In this document: positions 8,936-18,335 of the stretch, one piece after another
Layout: every line of letters starts with the position of its first letter
Position numbering within the stretch: position 1 is the first letter of the stretch
Source of the DNA: Aphanizomenon flos-aquae FACHB-1287
GTDB taxonomy: Bacteria > Cyanobacteriota > Cyanobacteriia > Cyanobacteriales > Nostocaceae
DNA: 55,866 bases
Reading direction: 5' to 3'
Assembly: GCF_014698755.1 (NCBI RefSeq)
Contig: NZ_JACJTO010000029.1
Location: forward strand, 1 to 55,866
Made by a program: the position numbers and the translations under genes
Notes under the pieces: generated by a model
Seen by the model: only the letters and a program-made list of their open reading frames with translations
The model's database searches: none
What the model was told of the DNA's origin: nothing

Positions 8936-9075
8936 AGTCAGTGGTCAGTGGTCAGTAGTTAGTAGTTAGTGGTTATTGATTAGTGGTTAGAGGAAACTTT
9001 CAAATTTGTTCTCTTCTATAGCAAATTACAACTGACAACTGACAAAGGACAACTGACCAATGACAAAGGACAAAA
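8936..9075 (+). repeat. Short tandemly repeated heptamer tracts (STRR-like)
   Basis: Between the DUF269 and DUF683 genes the sequence is built from repeats of AGTGGTC/AGTTAGT (8936-8992) and then ACTGACA/AAGGACA (9028-9075). Heptameric STRR tracts of this kind are characteristic of heterocystous cyanobacteria. The tract sits inside the operon without separating genes of different function. Confidence 0.7.
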
Positions 9076-9078
9076 AAT

Positions 9079-9279
9079 ATGACAATTGAGGAAATCACAA
9101 ACAAGATTAAAAAGCTAAATAGCAAAGCAGGTCAAATGAAAATGGACTTGCATGATTTAGCAGAAGGACTACCAACAGACTACCACAAACTGATGGATGT
9201 TGCTGCGGAAACTTACGAAATCTACTGTCAGTTAGATGGACTCAAGCAACAACTCAAAAAAATGGAGAATTCTAAATGA
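9079..9279 (+). CDS. DUF683 / CCE_0567-type small nif protein
   Basis: This 66-residue, strongly helical protein (TIEEITNKIKKLNSKAGQMKMDLHDLAEGLP) belongs to the small family that follows the nifX-DUF269 pair in diazotrophs. A homologue from Cyanothece, CCE_0567, was described as a metal-binding helical protein; any metal role here is by analogy. Its stop overlaps the nifW start by four bases (ATGA). Confidence 0.9.
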   Translation: MTIEEITNKIKKLNSKAGQMKMDLHDLAEGLPTDYHKLMDVAAETYEIYCQLDGLKQQLKKMENSK

Positions 9280-9593
9280 TTACTAATATTGATGAATTCA
9301 AAAAACTCGTAGATGCAGAAGAATTTTTTATCTTTTTTAATCTGCCCTACGACCAAAAATTTGTAAATGTCAATCGTTTACATATTTTGAAAAAGTTTTC
9401 TCAGTTCATGAGTCAAATTGATGATACTTATCCTCAAATAAGTGATCAAGAAAGATTAGAGAAATATTGTATTGCTTTGCAACAAGCTTATCAGGTGTTT
9501 ATAGAATCTACACCCCATGAACAAAAGCTGTTCAAGGTATTTAATGATAAGCCCAAAAATGTTGTCACCCTGACAGAAATCACCTCAGATTAG
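9276..9593 (+). CDS. nifW: NifW, nitrogenase-stabilising/protective protein
   Basis: This 105-residue protein has the NifW signature LVDAEEFFIFFNLPYDQKFVNVNRLHILKKF. NifW associates with MoFe protein and is thought to protect it from oxygen or assist its maturation. It is translationally coupled to the gene before it by an ATGA overlap. hesA begins 11 bp after its stop. Confidence 0.94.
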   Translation: MITNIDEFKKLVDAEEFFIFFNLPYDQKFVNVNRLHILKKFSQFMSQIDDTYPQISDQERLEKYCIALQQAYQVFIESTPHEQKLFKVFNDKPKNVVTLTEITSD

Positions 9594-9603
9594 GAGTTAA
9601 AAA

Positions 9604-10386
9604 GTGATTAACCTAACGCCTACCGAATTGGAACGCTATAGTCGCCAAATGATGCTTCCTAATTTTGGCGAATTAGCTCAAAAGCGCCTAAAATCAGCGA
9701 CTGTTTTAGTGTCGGGTGTGGGTGGATTAGGTGGTACGGCGGCGCTTTACCTAGCAGTAGCGGGTGTTGGGCGGCTCATCCTAGTCCGGGGTGGTGATTT
9801 GCGGCTGGATGATATGAATCGTCAGGTTTTGATGACTGATGACTGGGTGGGTAAACCCAGAGTATTTAAAGCCCAAGAAACCCTCAAAGCCATTAATCCT
9901 GATGTCCAAGTGGACGTGATTCACGATTACATTACCGCAGAAAATGTGGACTCTTTGGTACAGTCAGCGGATATGGCTTTGGATTGCGCTCATAATTTCA
10001 CTGAACGCAATTTGTTAAATGCAGCCTGTGTGCGCTGGCGCAAGCCCATGGTAGAGGCGGCCATGGACGGAATGGAGGCTTACCTGACCACGATTATTCC
10101 CGGTGTCACCCCTTGTTTATCTTGTCTGTTTCCAGAAAAGCCGGATTGGGACCGACGCGGTTTTTCTGTTCTGGGGGCTGTTTCTGGGACTTTAGCCTGT
10201 TTGACGGCTTTGGAAGCGGTAAAACTGATTACTGGTTTTAGTCAACCGCTGTTATCAGAATTACTGACCATTGATTTAAACAGAATGGAATTTGCTAAAC
10301 GTCGTTCTCACCGCGATCGCAATTGTCCAGTCTGCGGTAATACTGCTCCTTGGAGATATTCCCAATCTCAAGCCGCAACGGTGTAA
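9604..10386 (+). CDS. hesA: HesA, ThiF/MoeB-like E1 enzyme of the nif cluster
   Basis: This 260-residue protein of the ThiF/MoeB/E1 superfamily has the nucleotide-binding loop VSGVGGLGGTAAL at 36-48 and paired Cys motifs (CLSCLF and CPVCG) for zinc. HesA is expressed in heterocysts with nif genes and probably acts in sulfur or molybdenum-cofactor-related metabolism; its substrate is uncertain. The start is GTG at 9604, chosen because it is 11 bp after nifW and gives the family N-terminus LTPTELERYSRQM. A HIP1 site lies near the end. Confidence 0.92.
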   Translation: MINLTPTELERYSRQMMLPNFGELAQKRLKSATVLVSGVGGLGGTAALYLAVAGVGRLILVRGGDLRLDDMNRQVLMTDDWVGKPRVFKAQETLKAINPDVQVDVIHDYITAENVDSLVQSADMALDCAHNFTERNLLNAACVRWRKPMVEAAMDGMEAYLTTIIPGVTPCLSCLFPEKPDWDRRGFSVLGAVSGTLACLTALEAVKLITGFSQPLLSELLTIDLNRMEFAKRRSHRDRNCPVCGNTAPWRYSQSQAATV

Positions 10387-10448
10387 GTTACCACTTTTAT
10401 CAAAATCCACATCCAAATCAGAATATTCGCTACAGAATAGGACACAAA

Positions 10449-10826
10449 ATGACTGTTACTTTAACAGAAAAGGCAGAATTTCGTCTCTGGGCATTTTTAA
10501 AGGGTTCTACAACCGACGAAACTAATAACGCGACAAAAGCTGTTCGCATCTCGGTTAAAGATGGTGGTTGTAGTGGCTATGAGTATGGCCTCGAAATTAC
10601 TAGCAAGCCCCAACCTGATGATATCGTATCTCAACAAGGAAATGTGTTGATTTACGTTGATGCTAAAAGCGCCCCTTTATTAGCAGGTGTGGTAGTTGAT
10701 TTTGTAGAGGGAGTTATGGACAGCGGTTTTAAGTTTTCCAACCCCAATGCAACTGATACCTGCGGTTGTGGTAAGTCTTTTAAAACCAATGATGGTACTC
10801 CCACTGGTGTACCTTGTGGACAATAG
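10449..10826 (+). CDS. hesB: HesB, A-type Fe-S cluster carrier of the nif cluster
   Basis: This 125-residue IscA/HesB/NifIscA family protein carries the three conserved cysteines Cys41 (GGCSGYEYG), Cys105 and Cys107 (TCGCGKSF). It should receive and deliver Fe-S clusters for nitrogenase proteins. An upstream in-frame ATG at 10350 lies inside hesA and would add a non-conserved segment, so the ATG at 10449 is preferred: it gives MTVTLTEKAEFRL, the family start. The family's expected order hesA-hesB-fdxH is kept. Confidence 0.95.
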   Translation: MTVTLTEKAEFRLWAFLKGSTTDETNNATKAVRISVKDGGCSGYEYGLEITSKPQPDDIVSQQGNVLIYVDAKSAPLLAGVVVDFVEGVMDSGFKFSNPNATDTCGCGKSFKTNDGTPTGVPCGQ

Positions 10827-10932
10827 TTCAAAGTTCAAAAGTTAGATCCTTTATTTTGAATTTTGACTTCAGCTAGGGAAACTTAACTAACTCAAAAAAC
10901 TCACTTCATTCACGTTTGAGGAGAATCGGAAA

Positions 10933-11232
10933 ATGGCGACCTATCAAGTAAGATTGATCAACAAAAAAGAAGACATTGATACCACTGTTGAATGTGACGA
11001 AGACACTACAATTATAGATGCAGCCGAGGAAGCAGGTCTTGAATTACCTTTTTCCTGTAAATCTGGCGCTTGCTCTAGTTGTGTAGGTAAGATTGTTGAA
11101 GGTGAAATCAATCAAGATGATCAATCTTTTCTAGATGATGAGCAAATGGGCAAAGGATTTGCTTTATTATGTGTTAGCTATCCCCGTTCTAACTGCACAA
11201 TCAAAACCCACCAAGAACCTTACCTTGCTTAA
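10933..11232 (+). CDS. fdxH: FdxH, heterocyst [2Fe-2S] ferredoxin
   Basis: This 99-residue plant-type ferredoxin has cluster ligands Cys42, Cys47, Cys50 ([10 protein letters not shown]) and Cys80 (ALLCVSYP). FdxH is the electron donor to nitrogenase reductase in heterocysts. Lys10 and Lys11 (INKKED), which I recall as specific for interaction with NifH, are present. The length and ending ([11 protein letters not shown]) match Anabaena FdxH. GAGGAG lies 10 bases before the ATG. The 106-bp gap after hesB may hold its own promoter. Confidence 0.96.
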   Translation: MATYQVRLINKKEDIDTTVECDEDTTIIDAAEEAGLELPFSCKSGACSSCVGKIVEGEINQDDQSFLDDEQMGKGFALLCVSYPRSNCTIKTHQEPYLA

Positions 11233-11280
11233 TACAATATTTGTCGGGATTTAGAATTTCTAAGTTCTTTCACTTTGACA

Positions 11281-11311
11281 ATGATGAAAGATGATAAACA
11301 TCCTTCATCAT
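11281..11311 (+). terminator. Strong hairpin between fdxH and the FeoA-like gene
   Basis: ATGATGAAAGATG pairs with CATCCTTCATCAT (one mismatch) around a 5-base ATAAA loop, followed by a T-rich stretch. It is placed 49 bp after the fdxH stop and 32 bp before the next gene, consistent with termination or attenuation of the main nif transcript. Confidence 0.65.
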
Positions 11312-11342
11312 TTCAATTTTCACTTTTTATTGTGATAATCCA

Positions 11343-11594
11343 ATGTTTACCCCTTTTACAATTATGGGTTGTTCTTTAGAGTTACTAAAATCAGGAGAAT
11401 TTGGCATAGTTACTTTTTGTCAAAGTCAGGACGAGACAATTAGAAAAAAGTTGATATCAATGGGAATTAAAACGGGAAATACCATTACCGTAGAACAGCA
11501 ATTTCCTACTTTTATTATTAAATATTGTGGTTTATCTATGACTATAAATCGTCAAATAGCCCGGGCTATTTATGTGCGGGTGATTGATGAGTGA
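11343..11594 (+). CDS. FeoA-domain protein downstream of fdxH
   Basis: This 83-residue protein has a FeoA/SH3-like fold pattern: GEFGIVTFCQSQDETIRKKLISMGIKTGNTITVEQ ending in IARAIYVRVI, comparable to FeoA, which assists ferrous iron uptake by FeoB. No FeoB gene is nearby. A single-domain FeoA-like gene after fdxH is a recurring arrangement in heterocystous nif clusters, suggesting an iron-related role for nitrogenase; this is inference. It lies after a strong hairpin, so it may be transcribed at a lower level. Confidence 0.75.
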   Translation: MFTPFTIMGCSLELLKSGEFGIVTFCQSQDETIRKKLISMGIKTGNTITVEQQFPTFIIKYCGLSMTINRQIARAIYVRVIDE

Positions 11595-11737
11595 AAATGG
11601 TGATTATTAATTTTTGTTTAAATTGTGGTTTTTACAACCAAAGTCCTGTATAGTATTTAATATAGAGTTTAAATTTATAGACTTAAACCTAAAGCAAAAG
11701 ATGTTAAAATACTATAAAGTTAGAGAGGTGAAATAAT

Positions 11738-11968
11738 ATGAGCTATCAAGATATTATTACCATTGAGCCAGATAAGCGGGGTGGTAAACCTTGTATTCGC
11801 CGGATGAGAATCACAGTTTATGATATTTTAGGTTGGTTAGCATCTGGTATGTCTTATCCAGAGATATTAGAGGATTTTCCCGAATTAACAGAAGGCGATA
11901 TTAGAGCTTGTCTAGAATTTGCTGCTGACCGTGAACATCGTTTAGTTGCTGTGATAGGTGCTGTTTGA
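11738..11968 (+). CDS. DUF433 antitoxin
   Basis: This 76-residue protein has the DUF433 signature (TIEPDKRGGKPCIRRMRITVYDILGWLASGMS, EILEDFPELTEGDIRACLEFA), a helix-turn-helix antitoxin family paired with DUF5615/PIN-like toxins. GAGGTG lies about 10 bases before the ATG. Its TGA overlaps the TTG start of the next frame (TTGA), showing that the pair was a coupled operon. It is intact although its partner carries an internal stop. Confidence 0.85.
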   Translation: MSYQDIITIEPDKRGGKPCIRRMRITVYDILGWLASGMSYPEILEDFPELTEGDIRACLEFAADREHRLVAVIGAV

Positions 11969-12297
11969 AATTGATTTTTGACCAAAATTTAAGTCGTAAA
12001 TTAGTAACTCAATTAGCAGATATTTTCCCTGATTCTAGTCATGTTTAGCTTCATGATTTAGCAGAAAAAACTGATACTGAAATTTGGAAATTTGCTAAGA
12101 TCAATGATTTTTGTATCGTTACTCAAGATGTAGATTTTGCAGAGAGAAGCCGTTTGTATGGTTCTCCACCTAAAGTTATATGGTTACGCTGTGGAAATGC
12201 ACCAACACAAGTAGTTGAATCTCTACTGCGTTCTGGGGTGGTAGTAATTCAAAAATTGTTTGATAATCCCAATTTGGATTGTTTAGAATTGTATTAG
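11965..12297 (+). pseudogene. DUF5615 (PIN-like) toxin with an in-frame TAG
   Basis: The frame starting at TTG 11965 reads LKLIFDQNLSRKLVTQL, then meets TAG at 12046-12048 between SSHV and LHDLAEKTDTEIW, then continues uninterrupted through DFCIVTQDVDF and GSPPKVIWLRCGN to TAG at 12295. Conserved acidic residues (FDQN, TQDVDF) mark a Mut7-C/DUF5615 PIN-like nuclease. In relatives the stop position is Arg (HVRLHDLA), so one or two base changes explain it. The toxin is likely inactive, leaving a solitary antitoxin. Confidence 0.8.
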
Positions 12298-12351
12298 TAA
12301 AAATTTGGTATTGATAGTAAAGTATTGATAGTAAATAGTGGGTTACGGCCT

Positions 12352-12402
12352 ATGAAGATAGAAGAAATTATTTTTTTTGCAGAAGAAGATCAAGAAGAAT
12401 AG
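12352..12402 (+). pseudogene. 17-codon remnant resembling the start of a small antitoxin
   Basis: ATGAAGATAGAAGAAATTAT encodes MKIEEIIFFAEEDQEE before TAG. This resembles the first residues of small HicB-like cyanobacterial proteins beginning MKI.EIIFLVEE. It is too short to judge and is listed as a possible remnant only. Around it, 12298-12525 holds AT-rich sequence with a short TATTGATAGTAAA duplication and the probable promoter of the methyltransferase gene. Confidence 0.25.
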
Positions 12403-12525
12403 TGAACATCATCCTGACTCTAAATCAAAGGTTAAATTTTATTAAATTTGTAAGTTCAAAAACAAAAATGCTGTATGATAGTTGGGAAATCACAATTTAA
12501 TTAATATAATTAATAATTAAATTAT

Positions 12526-13563
12526 ATGAAAGTACAACAACAAATATTAGACTTTAGAAATAAAATTCTTCTGGGTGACAATCTATCTATTCTCAAACAA
12601 GTAGAAAGTGATACTTTTGATTTAATCATCACTTCACCCCCATATTTTCAGCAACGTGATTATGGAAATGGTAATTTAGGTATAGGGAATGAAACAACTG
12701 AAGCAGAATATTTAGAAAATATCTTAACTGTATTTGGGGAATGTGTGCGCGTTTTGAAAAAAACAGGAGCAATAGTTTTTAATTTGGGAGATAAATATAT
12801 TAACGGTGGTTTATCTCTAATTCCTTATAAATTTGCCATTCAAGCTACCCAAAATCAAAATATTTTTCTGATTAATCAAATTACATGGTCAAAACTAAAT
12901 CCTACACCACGTCAAGATAAAAGAAAATTAATACAAGCTACAGAACCTTTTTTCATATTTGCTAAATCAAAAGATTATTACTTTAATTTAGATAATTATT
13001 TACAACATTTAGATACCTTTAATAAAAGTATTAAAGGTAAACCATCTGATAAATTAGGTAAAAAATATCTGGAATTAATTAAAAATTCTGATTTAAGCGA
13101 AGCACAAAAAAATCATGCTATTAAAGAATTAAATCAAGCTATTTTAGCAGTACATAATGGAGAAATTGAAGGATTTAGAATGAAAATTCATGGCATACAT
13201 AAATTAGCCTATGGTGGACAAGAAGGAGGGAGAAATAACCAAATTAAGAATCATGGTTTTACTATTATTAGAATTTTAGGAAACACTATGAAAAAAGACA
13301 TCATTGAAAGTCCGGTAGAAATTACTAAAAATAATCATCATCCAGCAGTTTATCCTTTATATATTATTCAGGAACTTATTAAATTATTAACTAAAGAAGA
13401 TGATTTTATTCTTGATCCTTTTTGTGGTAGTGGGACTAGTTGTGTAGCAGCTAGAAATTTAAATAGAAACTATTTAGGAATTGAAATTAATCCCGATTAT
13501 GTAAATTTAGCTAATAATCGTATGGAAGAACCTGATTCTCAACAACAGGAATTATTTATATGA
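12526..13563 (+). CDS. Solitary beta-class DNA methyltransferase
   Basis: This 345-residue site-specific methylase has catalytic motif IV TSPPY at 36-40 and the AdoMet-binding motif I DPFCGSGTS at 297-305. The order IV before I marks the beta class. SPPY is commonest in N4-cytosine enzymes, but N6-adenine activity cannot be excluded. The middle (about 150-250) should be the target-recognition region. No restriction endonuclease gene is visible on either side; the following 430 bp contain none. It may act as an orphan methylase or be the survivor of a restriction system. Confidence 0.85.
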   Translation: MKVQQQILDFRNKILLGDNLSILKQVESDTFDLIITSPPYFQQRDYGNGNLGIGNETTEAEYLENILTVFGECVRVLKKTGAIVFNLGDKYINGGLSLIPYKFAIQATQNQNIFLINQITWSKLNPTPRQDKRKLIQATEPFFIFAKSKDYYFNLDNYLQHLDTFNKSIKGKPSDKLGKKYLELIKNSDLSEAQKNHAIKELNQAILAVHNGEIEGFRMKIHGIHKLAYGGQEGGRNNQIKNHGFTIIRILGNTMKKDIIESPVEITKNNHHPAVYPLYIIQELIKLLTKEDDFILDPFCGSGTSCVAARNLNRNYLGIEINPDYVNLANNRMEEPDSQQQELFI

Positions 13564-14000
13564 AAGAGAAATAGAAATATGCAGAAGTGTTGAATGTTAA
13601 GATTTTGAGGATTGTGTCCAAGTTGTGCATTGGTATTGGTGATACCAAATTTGATCAATTAATGACTCTATTCTCAATAGACAATGGATTTTACCTGGGT
13701 AAAACACAAAGATTGTAAAGTTTTATTGCAGGATTCAACACTTGTGAGAAATATGATATTAGATATAGTAAAAAAATCTGCCAATACAACAATAGAAAGA
13801 TATTATATTCTGACCACATATAAAATTAGAAATTATTGCTAACGGTATTGTGAATACTTTAAAATATTACTTGCGTTGTTAAAGCATCTTTCAAATCTTG
13901 TTATATAATTATATTTATCATAGATGTTGAAGCTAAGAGTAATTCTAAAACCTAGTACAGCATTATCGTCAAAAAGCTTGCTCAACATTACTTTTGACTT
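13564..14000. other. Gene-poor stretch after the methyltransferase
   Basis: No coding frame that I can support. AT-rich sequence with scattered stops on both strands; the minus-strand open frame at 13839-14030 has no recognisable features. Confidence 0.5.
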
Positions 14001-14282
14001 TTGACTTCCACCTTGCGGTACTACCCGCAAAGGCTAGAACATCCTCAATTTAATCTTGACCGAGAACGGTTGTTAGAGAGCGTTGGGAATAAGCGTTCTA
14101 TTAGGCGTTTTCACAAGCAGTCTATTATGCAATTAACCGGATTTGTTAAACAGAGACTGTATTTATTTAGCAAGTATTGGGGAATAGATTGTAGTGGTAT
14201 TGGTGCTTTTTATAATGATAAAACCCAAGCCTTTCTAGAAACCAATAAGCACGTATTGCACGCAATGGCAACTGGTAAATAA
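14001..14282 (+). pseudogene. Possible decayed nitroreductase-family gene
   Basis: The open frame begins at a TTG without convincing context. Its last third reads IDCSGIGAFYNDKTQAFLETNKHVLHAMATGK, which resembles the C-terminal flavin-binding segment of nitroreductase/SagB-type oxidoreductases (G.GIGAF.DD..). Upstream, RSIRRFHKQSI also recalls the RRS.R.F motif that starts nitroreductases, but the long middle of the domain is missing. I read it as an internally deleted remnant; the identification is uncertain. It lies 18 bp before a conserved hypothetical gene. Confidence 0.35.
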
Positions 14283-14300
14283 ATAGGAAAATAACGGGAA

Positions 14301-14675
14301 ATGACGAACAAAGAATCTCAATTCCATGCTGATGATAAGCACCCTATACAGCCAACATCAGCAGATATTATGCTTAGGCAACAATTGGAACATTCAATTA
14401 GTAAATACTTTTATGAAGGATGCGATCGCATTATTCATAATTTATTGTCTAATTGTCGTTGGTATGCCACAACTCATGCCAGTATTTTAACTTTAGTAAT
14501 TGAATGTCCTGACCAAGTTACTAACTGGAAAATTTTGCAACAAATTGTTCCTATGGCCAATGTTCTTTCTGGCATTGTTAGCAGTGCTAAAATTCGTATT
14601 TGTCCTCCCGATCATCAAACTGTACCTTTTGAAATGCGGGTAGATGAGTTACCAATTTATCGTGATTGGATCTGA
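14301..14675 (+). CDS. Hypothetical protein next to hupW
   Basis: This 124-residue soluble protein has no motif that I recognise. It has a mixed alpha/beta pattern: a helix QQLEHSISKYFYEGCDRII, a strand-rich middle (ASILTLVIECPDQVTNW) and a conserved-looking end PFEMRVDELPIYRDWI. No signal peptide or membrane segment. GGGA lies about 6 bases before the ATG. A HIP1 site lies at 14423. It is convergent with hupW, 26 bp apart. A protein in this place between the nif cluster and hupW also exists in Anabaena as far as I remember, but its function is unknown. Confidence 0.7.
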   Translation: MTNKESQFHADDKHPIQPTSADIMLRQQLEHSISKYFYEGCDRIIHNLLSNCRWYATTHASILTLVIECPDQVTNWKILQQIVPMANVLSGIVSSAKIRICPPDHQTVPFEMRVDELPIYRDWI

Positions 14676-14701
14676 TATAATTTGGGATTTGAGACTTTTG
14701 A

Positions 14702-15175
14702 TTAAGCCATTAAATTCTCTTCAATAACTGTAATTAGTTCGGCAAAAACTAAATCAGCAGAACGTTGAACTATAGGACTTAATTCCAGCCCCAAATCCAG
14801 ATTTGCAGCTTCAATTAAATAAACTGTCACCTCTTCGGGAAAATCATCTAAAAAGATTTTTCTCCCAGCAGCCAAGGCATGATCCCAACGCAAATCATGT
14901 AAGTTGTAACTAGGTTCGGGCAGCGCTTCTAATTCCTTCCCTGGGACTTTAAATATAGCACCTGCTTCTGAACCTGTGCAACTAGCATCAAGAATAATTA
15001 ATTTTTCACTTCCTCTCGCTTGAAATATCACCTCCATTCCGGCAGTTCCACAATCAAAAACACGGATTTTGGGGTGCGGATTTTGAGCGAGATATTGCTG
15101 TAAACGTTGGGCAATAATTACACCGACACCATCATCATTCCGATTCAGATTACCACAACCAATGATAGTTAGCAT
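14702..15175 (-). CDS. hupW: HupW, maturation protease of uptake hydrogenase
   Basis: This 157-residue protein of the HyaD/HybD/HupW family has the N-terminal GCGNLNRNDDGVGVIIAQRL and FDCGTAGMEVIFQ, with the acidic nickel-binding residues typical of hydrogenase-specific endopeptidases (NDD, and Asp in ILDAS). The enzyme removes the C-terminal tail of the HupL large subunit after NiFe insertion. Uptake hydrogenase recycles H2 made by nitrogenase, so its closeness to the nif genes is functional. hupSL is not in the window. Confidence 0.88.
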   Translation of the reverse strand: MLTIIGCGNLNRNDDGVGVIIAQRLQQYLAQNPHPKIRVFDCGTAGMEVIFQARGSEKLIILDASCTGSEAGAIFKVPGKELEALPEPSYNLHDLRWDHALAAGRKIFLDDFPEEVTVYLIEAANLDLGLELSPIVQRSADLVFAELITVIEENLMA

Positions 15176-15357
15176 GGGATATTTATAATAACATGAATAT
15201 TATTAATATTCCACAAAAAATTAGGTTCTGCGGTAGTTGTTATGCTAAATCGAGAAATTAAAAGTTCCCTTGTCATAACGACAATTTTTAAGGCTAACTT
15301 ACTTAACTTATTGAACCATGCCATATAACTCATTCTTGGGAAAAAGTTTAGGAAGAA

Positions 15358-15528
15358 AATACGGCGTTTTCCGCACTGAAGAGGTGCAAAATTGAATCAT
15401 GAAACTATTGTAATACGGGCATCTTGCCGGCTAGATATGTACCTCATAACATTGAATCATGAAACTCTTGTGGTGCGGGCATCTTGCCCGCTAGATACGT
15501 ACCTCATAACACAGAAAGGCGCTGTATC
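15358..15528 (+). repeat. MITE-like repeat, copy B, with internal 60-bp tandem duplication
   Basis: Outer ends ACGGCGTTTTCC and GGCGCTGTATC form an imperfect inverted repeat. The inner unit, ATTGAATCATGAAACT through GTACCTCATAAC, occurs twice (15391-15450 and 15451-15510). Otherwise it matches copies at 4.7, 23.6 and 43.9 kb. It occupies the gap (15176-15600) between hupW and dnaK, which has no gene. Confidence 0.85.
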
Positions 15529-15600
15529 TAAAAATTCTAAAAAACTTTGTTCCGTGGCAGATACATAATATTATTTGACTATTTCCTTTTCTAAGTAATT

Positions 15601-17523
15601 TTATTCATCTGAATCAACCTGTAATTCTGGTATTTTTGTATTGTTTAACAGGGGATTATATTCTTCAGTTACGCTTAATTTTACTACATCTCCTGACTTT
15701 ACATCCTCTTGATTAGCATGGTTATAAACCTCTGTTCCAATAGCAAAGATAGCTTGTTGGAAATCGTCTAAAAGGGTTTTAAATTTCGGTACAGATATAT
15801 TCGGATTCCTCATTGCCATTTGCAGTTCTTCAACCTTCTGATTAGCCAAATTTATCAACTGCTCATTAACTAAATTGGGATTATCCTGTACTGTCGAATT
15901 GTAACTGGACAAAAGATTATTAGCTTGGTTTGTGAGTTCCACCAGTTCTTTGCGTCTTTGATCATCTTCGGAAAATGCCTCAGCTTGTTTCCGCATTTTC
16001 TCAATTTCGCTGCTACTTAAACCGCCTGTACTTGTAATACGAATACTTTGTTCTCTACCAGTACCCTTATCTTGAGCCGCAACCCTGAGAATGCCATTAA
16101 CATCAATGTCAAAAGCCACTTCAATTTGTGGAATACCACGAGGAGCAGGAGGAATACCATTGAGCAAGAACTTACCCAAACTTTTATTATCTTTGGCCAT
16201 TGCCCTTTCCCCTTGCAGAACATGAACTTCCACAGAGGTTTGACCATCAACCGCTGTAGAAAATATTTGGGATTTACTAGTAGGAATTGTGGTATTACGA
16301 TCAATAATTTTTGTAAATACCTCTCCTAGTGTTTCAATCCCTAAAGATAGAGGTGTGACATCTAACAACAACAAGGTATCTATTTCCCCCCCCAAAACAC
16401 CAGCTTGGATAGCTGCACCTAAGGCTACAGCTTCATCAGGGTTAATAGAATGATCTGGAGCTTTACCATTGAAAAATTTGATTATGGCGTTTTGAATAGC
16501 GGGAATACGAGTAGAACCTCCGACTAAAATAATCCGGTCTATATTTTGAGGTTTGAGTTCCGCATCTTTGAGAGCTTGTACCATTGGGGCGATAGTACCC
16601 GCAATTAAATTTTCTGCCAGGTTTTCAAACTGAGAACGACTGAGTTCCATTTCCAAATGCTTTGGTCCTGTGGAATCAGCAGTGATAAATGGTAGGTTAA
16701 TAGAAGTGGCCATCATACTAGATAATTCAACTTTGGCTTTTTCCGCTGCTTCCCGCAAACGTTGGAGCGCGATTTTGTCTTTGGTAATATCTATTTTCTC
16801 TTCTGCTAAAAACTGCTCTATCATCCAAGAAACAATGGCATTATCAAAATCGTCTCCACCAAGATGATTATTACCACTAGTAGCTTTAACTTCAAAAACT
16901 CCATCTCCCAGTTGGAGAATAGATACGTCAAATGTCCCTCCTCCTAAGTCAAATACTAAGATTAATTGTTCTTGATCTTGTTTGTCTAAACCGAAAGCTA
17001 GGGCAGCAGCAGTAGGCTCATTAATAATTCTTAATACTTCCAAGCCAGCAATAGTCCCTGCATCTTTTGTAGCTTGTCTTTGAGCATCTGTAAAATATGC
17101 TGGTACAGTAATAACTACCTTTGTAACCTTAGCACCTAAGTAATTTTCCGCGTCTTGCTTGAGTTTTTTCAAAACCATGGCGGATATTTCTTGGGGTGTG
17201 TAGTTTTGTCCGCGAATTTGTACATCAACGGTATCATCTCTACCTTTGGTACAATTATATGGGACACGACTACGCTCCAATTCTGTATCTTCCCAACGAC
17301 GACCAATGAACCTTTTAATACTGTAGACCGTGTTTTCCGCATTGGTTACAGTCTGGCGCTTTGCTAGTTGTCCAATTAAGCGATCATTAACCTTACCAAA
17401 GGCTACAATACTAGGGGTAGTCCGTCCACCCTCCGAGTTAGCGATTACTTTTGGTTGTCCAGCTTCCAAAACAGCCAGACAACTATTAGTAGTACCTAGA
17501 TCAATGCCGATAACTTTTTCCAT
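15601..17523 (-). CDS. dnaK: DnaK (Hsp70) chaperone
   Basis: This 640-residue Hsp70 uses ATP to bind and refold proteins with GrpE and a J-protein. It contains phosphate-1 GIDLGTTNS at the N-terminus, phosphate-2 [10 protein letters not shown], and [10 protein letters not shown], then a substrate-binding domain with [18 protein letters not shown]. The frame is open 48 bases further upstream, but Met at 17523 ([12 protein letters not shown]) is the family start. The tail is acidic and ends VDSDE. It is co-directional with grpE, 137 bp downstream. No dnaJ follows; a MITE occupies the next gap. Confidence 0.96.
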   Translation of the reverse strand: MEKVIGIDLGTTNSCLAVLEAGQPKVIANSEGGRTTPSIVAFGKVNDRLIGQLAKRQTVTNAENTVYSIKRFIGRRWEDTELERSRVPYNCTKGRDDTVDVQIRGQNYTPQEISAMVLKKLKQDAENYLGAKVTKVVITVPAYFTDAQRQATKDAGTIAGLEVLRIINEPTAAALAFGLDKQDQEQLILVFDLGGGTFDVSILQLGDGVFEVKATSGNNHLGGDDFDNAIVSWMIEQFLAEEKIDITKDKIALQRLREAAEKAKVELSSMMATSINLPFITADSTGPKHLEMELSRSQFENLAENLIAGTIAPMVQALKDAELKPQNIDRIILVGGSTRIPAIQNAIIKFFNGKAPDHSINPDEAVALGAAIQAGVLGGEIDTLLLLDVTPLSLGIETLGEVFTKIIDRNTTIPTSKSQIFSTAVDGQTSVEVHVLQGERAMAKDNKSLGKFLLNGIPPAPRGIPQIEVAFDIDVNGILRVAAQDKGTGREQSIRITSTGGLSSSEIEKMRKQAEAFSEDDQRRKELVELTNQANNLLSSYNSTVQDNPNLVNEQLINLANQKVEELQMAMRNPNISVPKFKTLLDDFQQAIFAIGTEVYNHANQEDVKSGDVVKLSVTEEYNPLLNNTKIPELQVDSDE

Positions 17524-17660
17524 ATTCAAAGTATTTTTAGTTAAATATTCTAACGTAATCATGCAAATCAATTAATGAATTTGATGATTCCGTACCTCCG
17601 TGCATAAGACTAGTATAAGGCTGTTAAACTTTAAATATCAACAGCCCCATACTGTTTCGG

Positions 17661-18335
17661 TTAACTATTATCTTCCCCTGAAGAATCTTCCGAGACTGAA
17701 GATAGATCTTCTCTGGGAGCAGCCACTTTTACCAGTGCATGACGCAGTACACGCTCACCAAAATAATAACCCCGAACTAACTCTTCTAAAACTGTTCCTT
17801 CTGGATATTCATCCGTAGGTTCTCGCATAACTGCTTCATGTAAATTCGGGTCAAATTCTTGACCTTCAGGACGCATGGGAGCTACACCCAACCGTTTTAG
17901 GCAGTCCACCAATTGTTTATAAACTCCTTGATAACTCTTATGAATTGTTATTTCCCCTTCCGACTGGGGTTTAAGGTGCGCTCGGGCTCTCTCAAAATTA
18001 TCAACTACGGGCAGCAATTCTGTGATTGTATTTCGCTTTACCTGTAAATCAAGTTCTTCTTTTTCCTTCGCAGTGCGTTTGCGGTAATTTTCAAAATCTG
18101 CCGCAATCCGCATATATTGAGAACTACGCTCTTCCAGTTGAATTTTAAGAGTTTCAATTTGTTGAGTTAAATCTGACAAGACAGCGACATCTAACTGAAT
18201 AGGATTTGCTGTAGCGTCACCATATTCTTTAGTGAGTATATTCTCTTCCTGTTCATTTATTTGGTTTGCTGCTTGGTCATTAATCTCGCTACCAGACTGG
18301 TTGGAGTTAATTTCGGATGCGGAGTCGCTTTTCAT
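17661..18335 (-). CDS. grpE: GrpE, nucleotide exchange factor for DnaK
   Basis: This 224-residue protein has an N-terminal polar region with repeated Asn/Gln/Glu, a long helix [22 protein letters not shown], and the conserved GrpE core [30 protein letters not shown] and [20 protein letters not shown]. It releases ADP from DnaK. It heads the grpE-dnaK operon and is divergent from pilB across a 485-bp region. The C-terminal Ser/Glu tail is variable. Confidence 0.95.
   Translation of the reverse strand: MKSDSASEINSNQSGSEINDQAANQINEQEENILTKEYGDATANPIQLDVAVLSDLTQQIETLKIQLEERSSQYMRIAADFENYRKRTAKEKEELDLQVKRNTITELLPVVDNFERARAHLKPQSEGEITIHKSYQGVYKQLVDCLKRLGVAPMRPEGQEFDPNLHEAVMREPTDEYPEGTVLEELVRGYYFGERVLRHALVKVAAPREDLSSVSEDSSGEDNS

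Noticed and set aside
13839-14030. Minus-strand frame of 63 codons
   Set aside because: AT-rich region, no recognisable protein features and no ribosome site.
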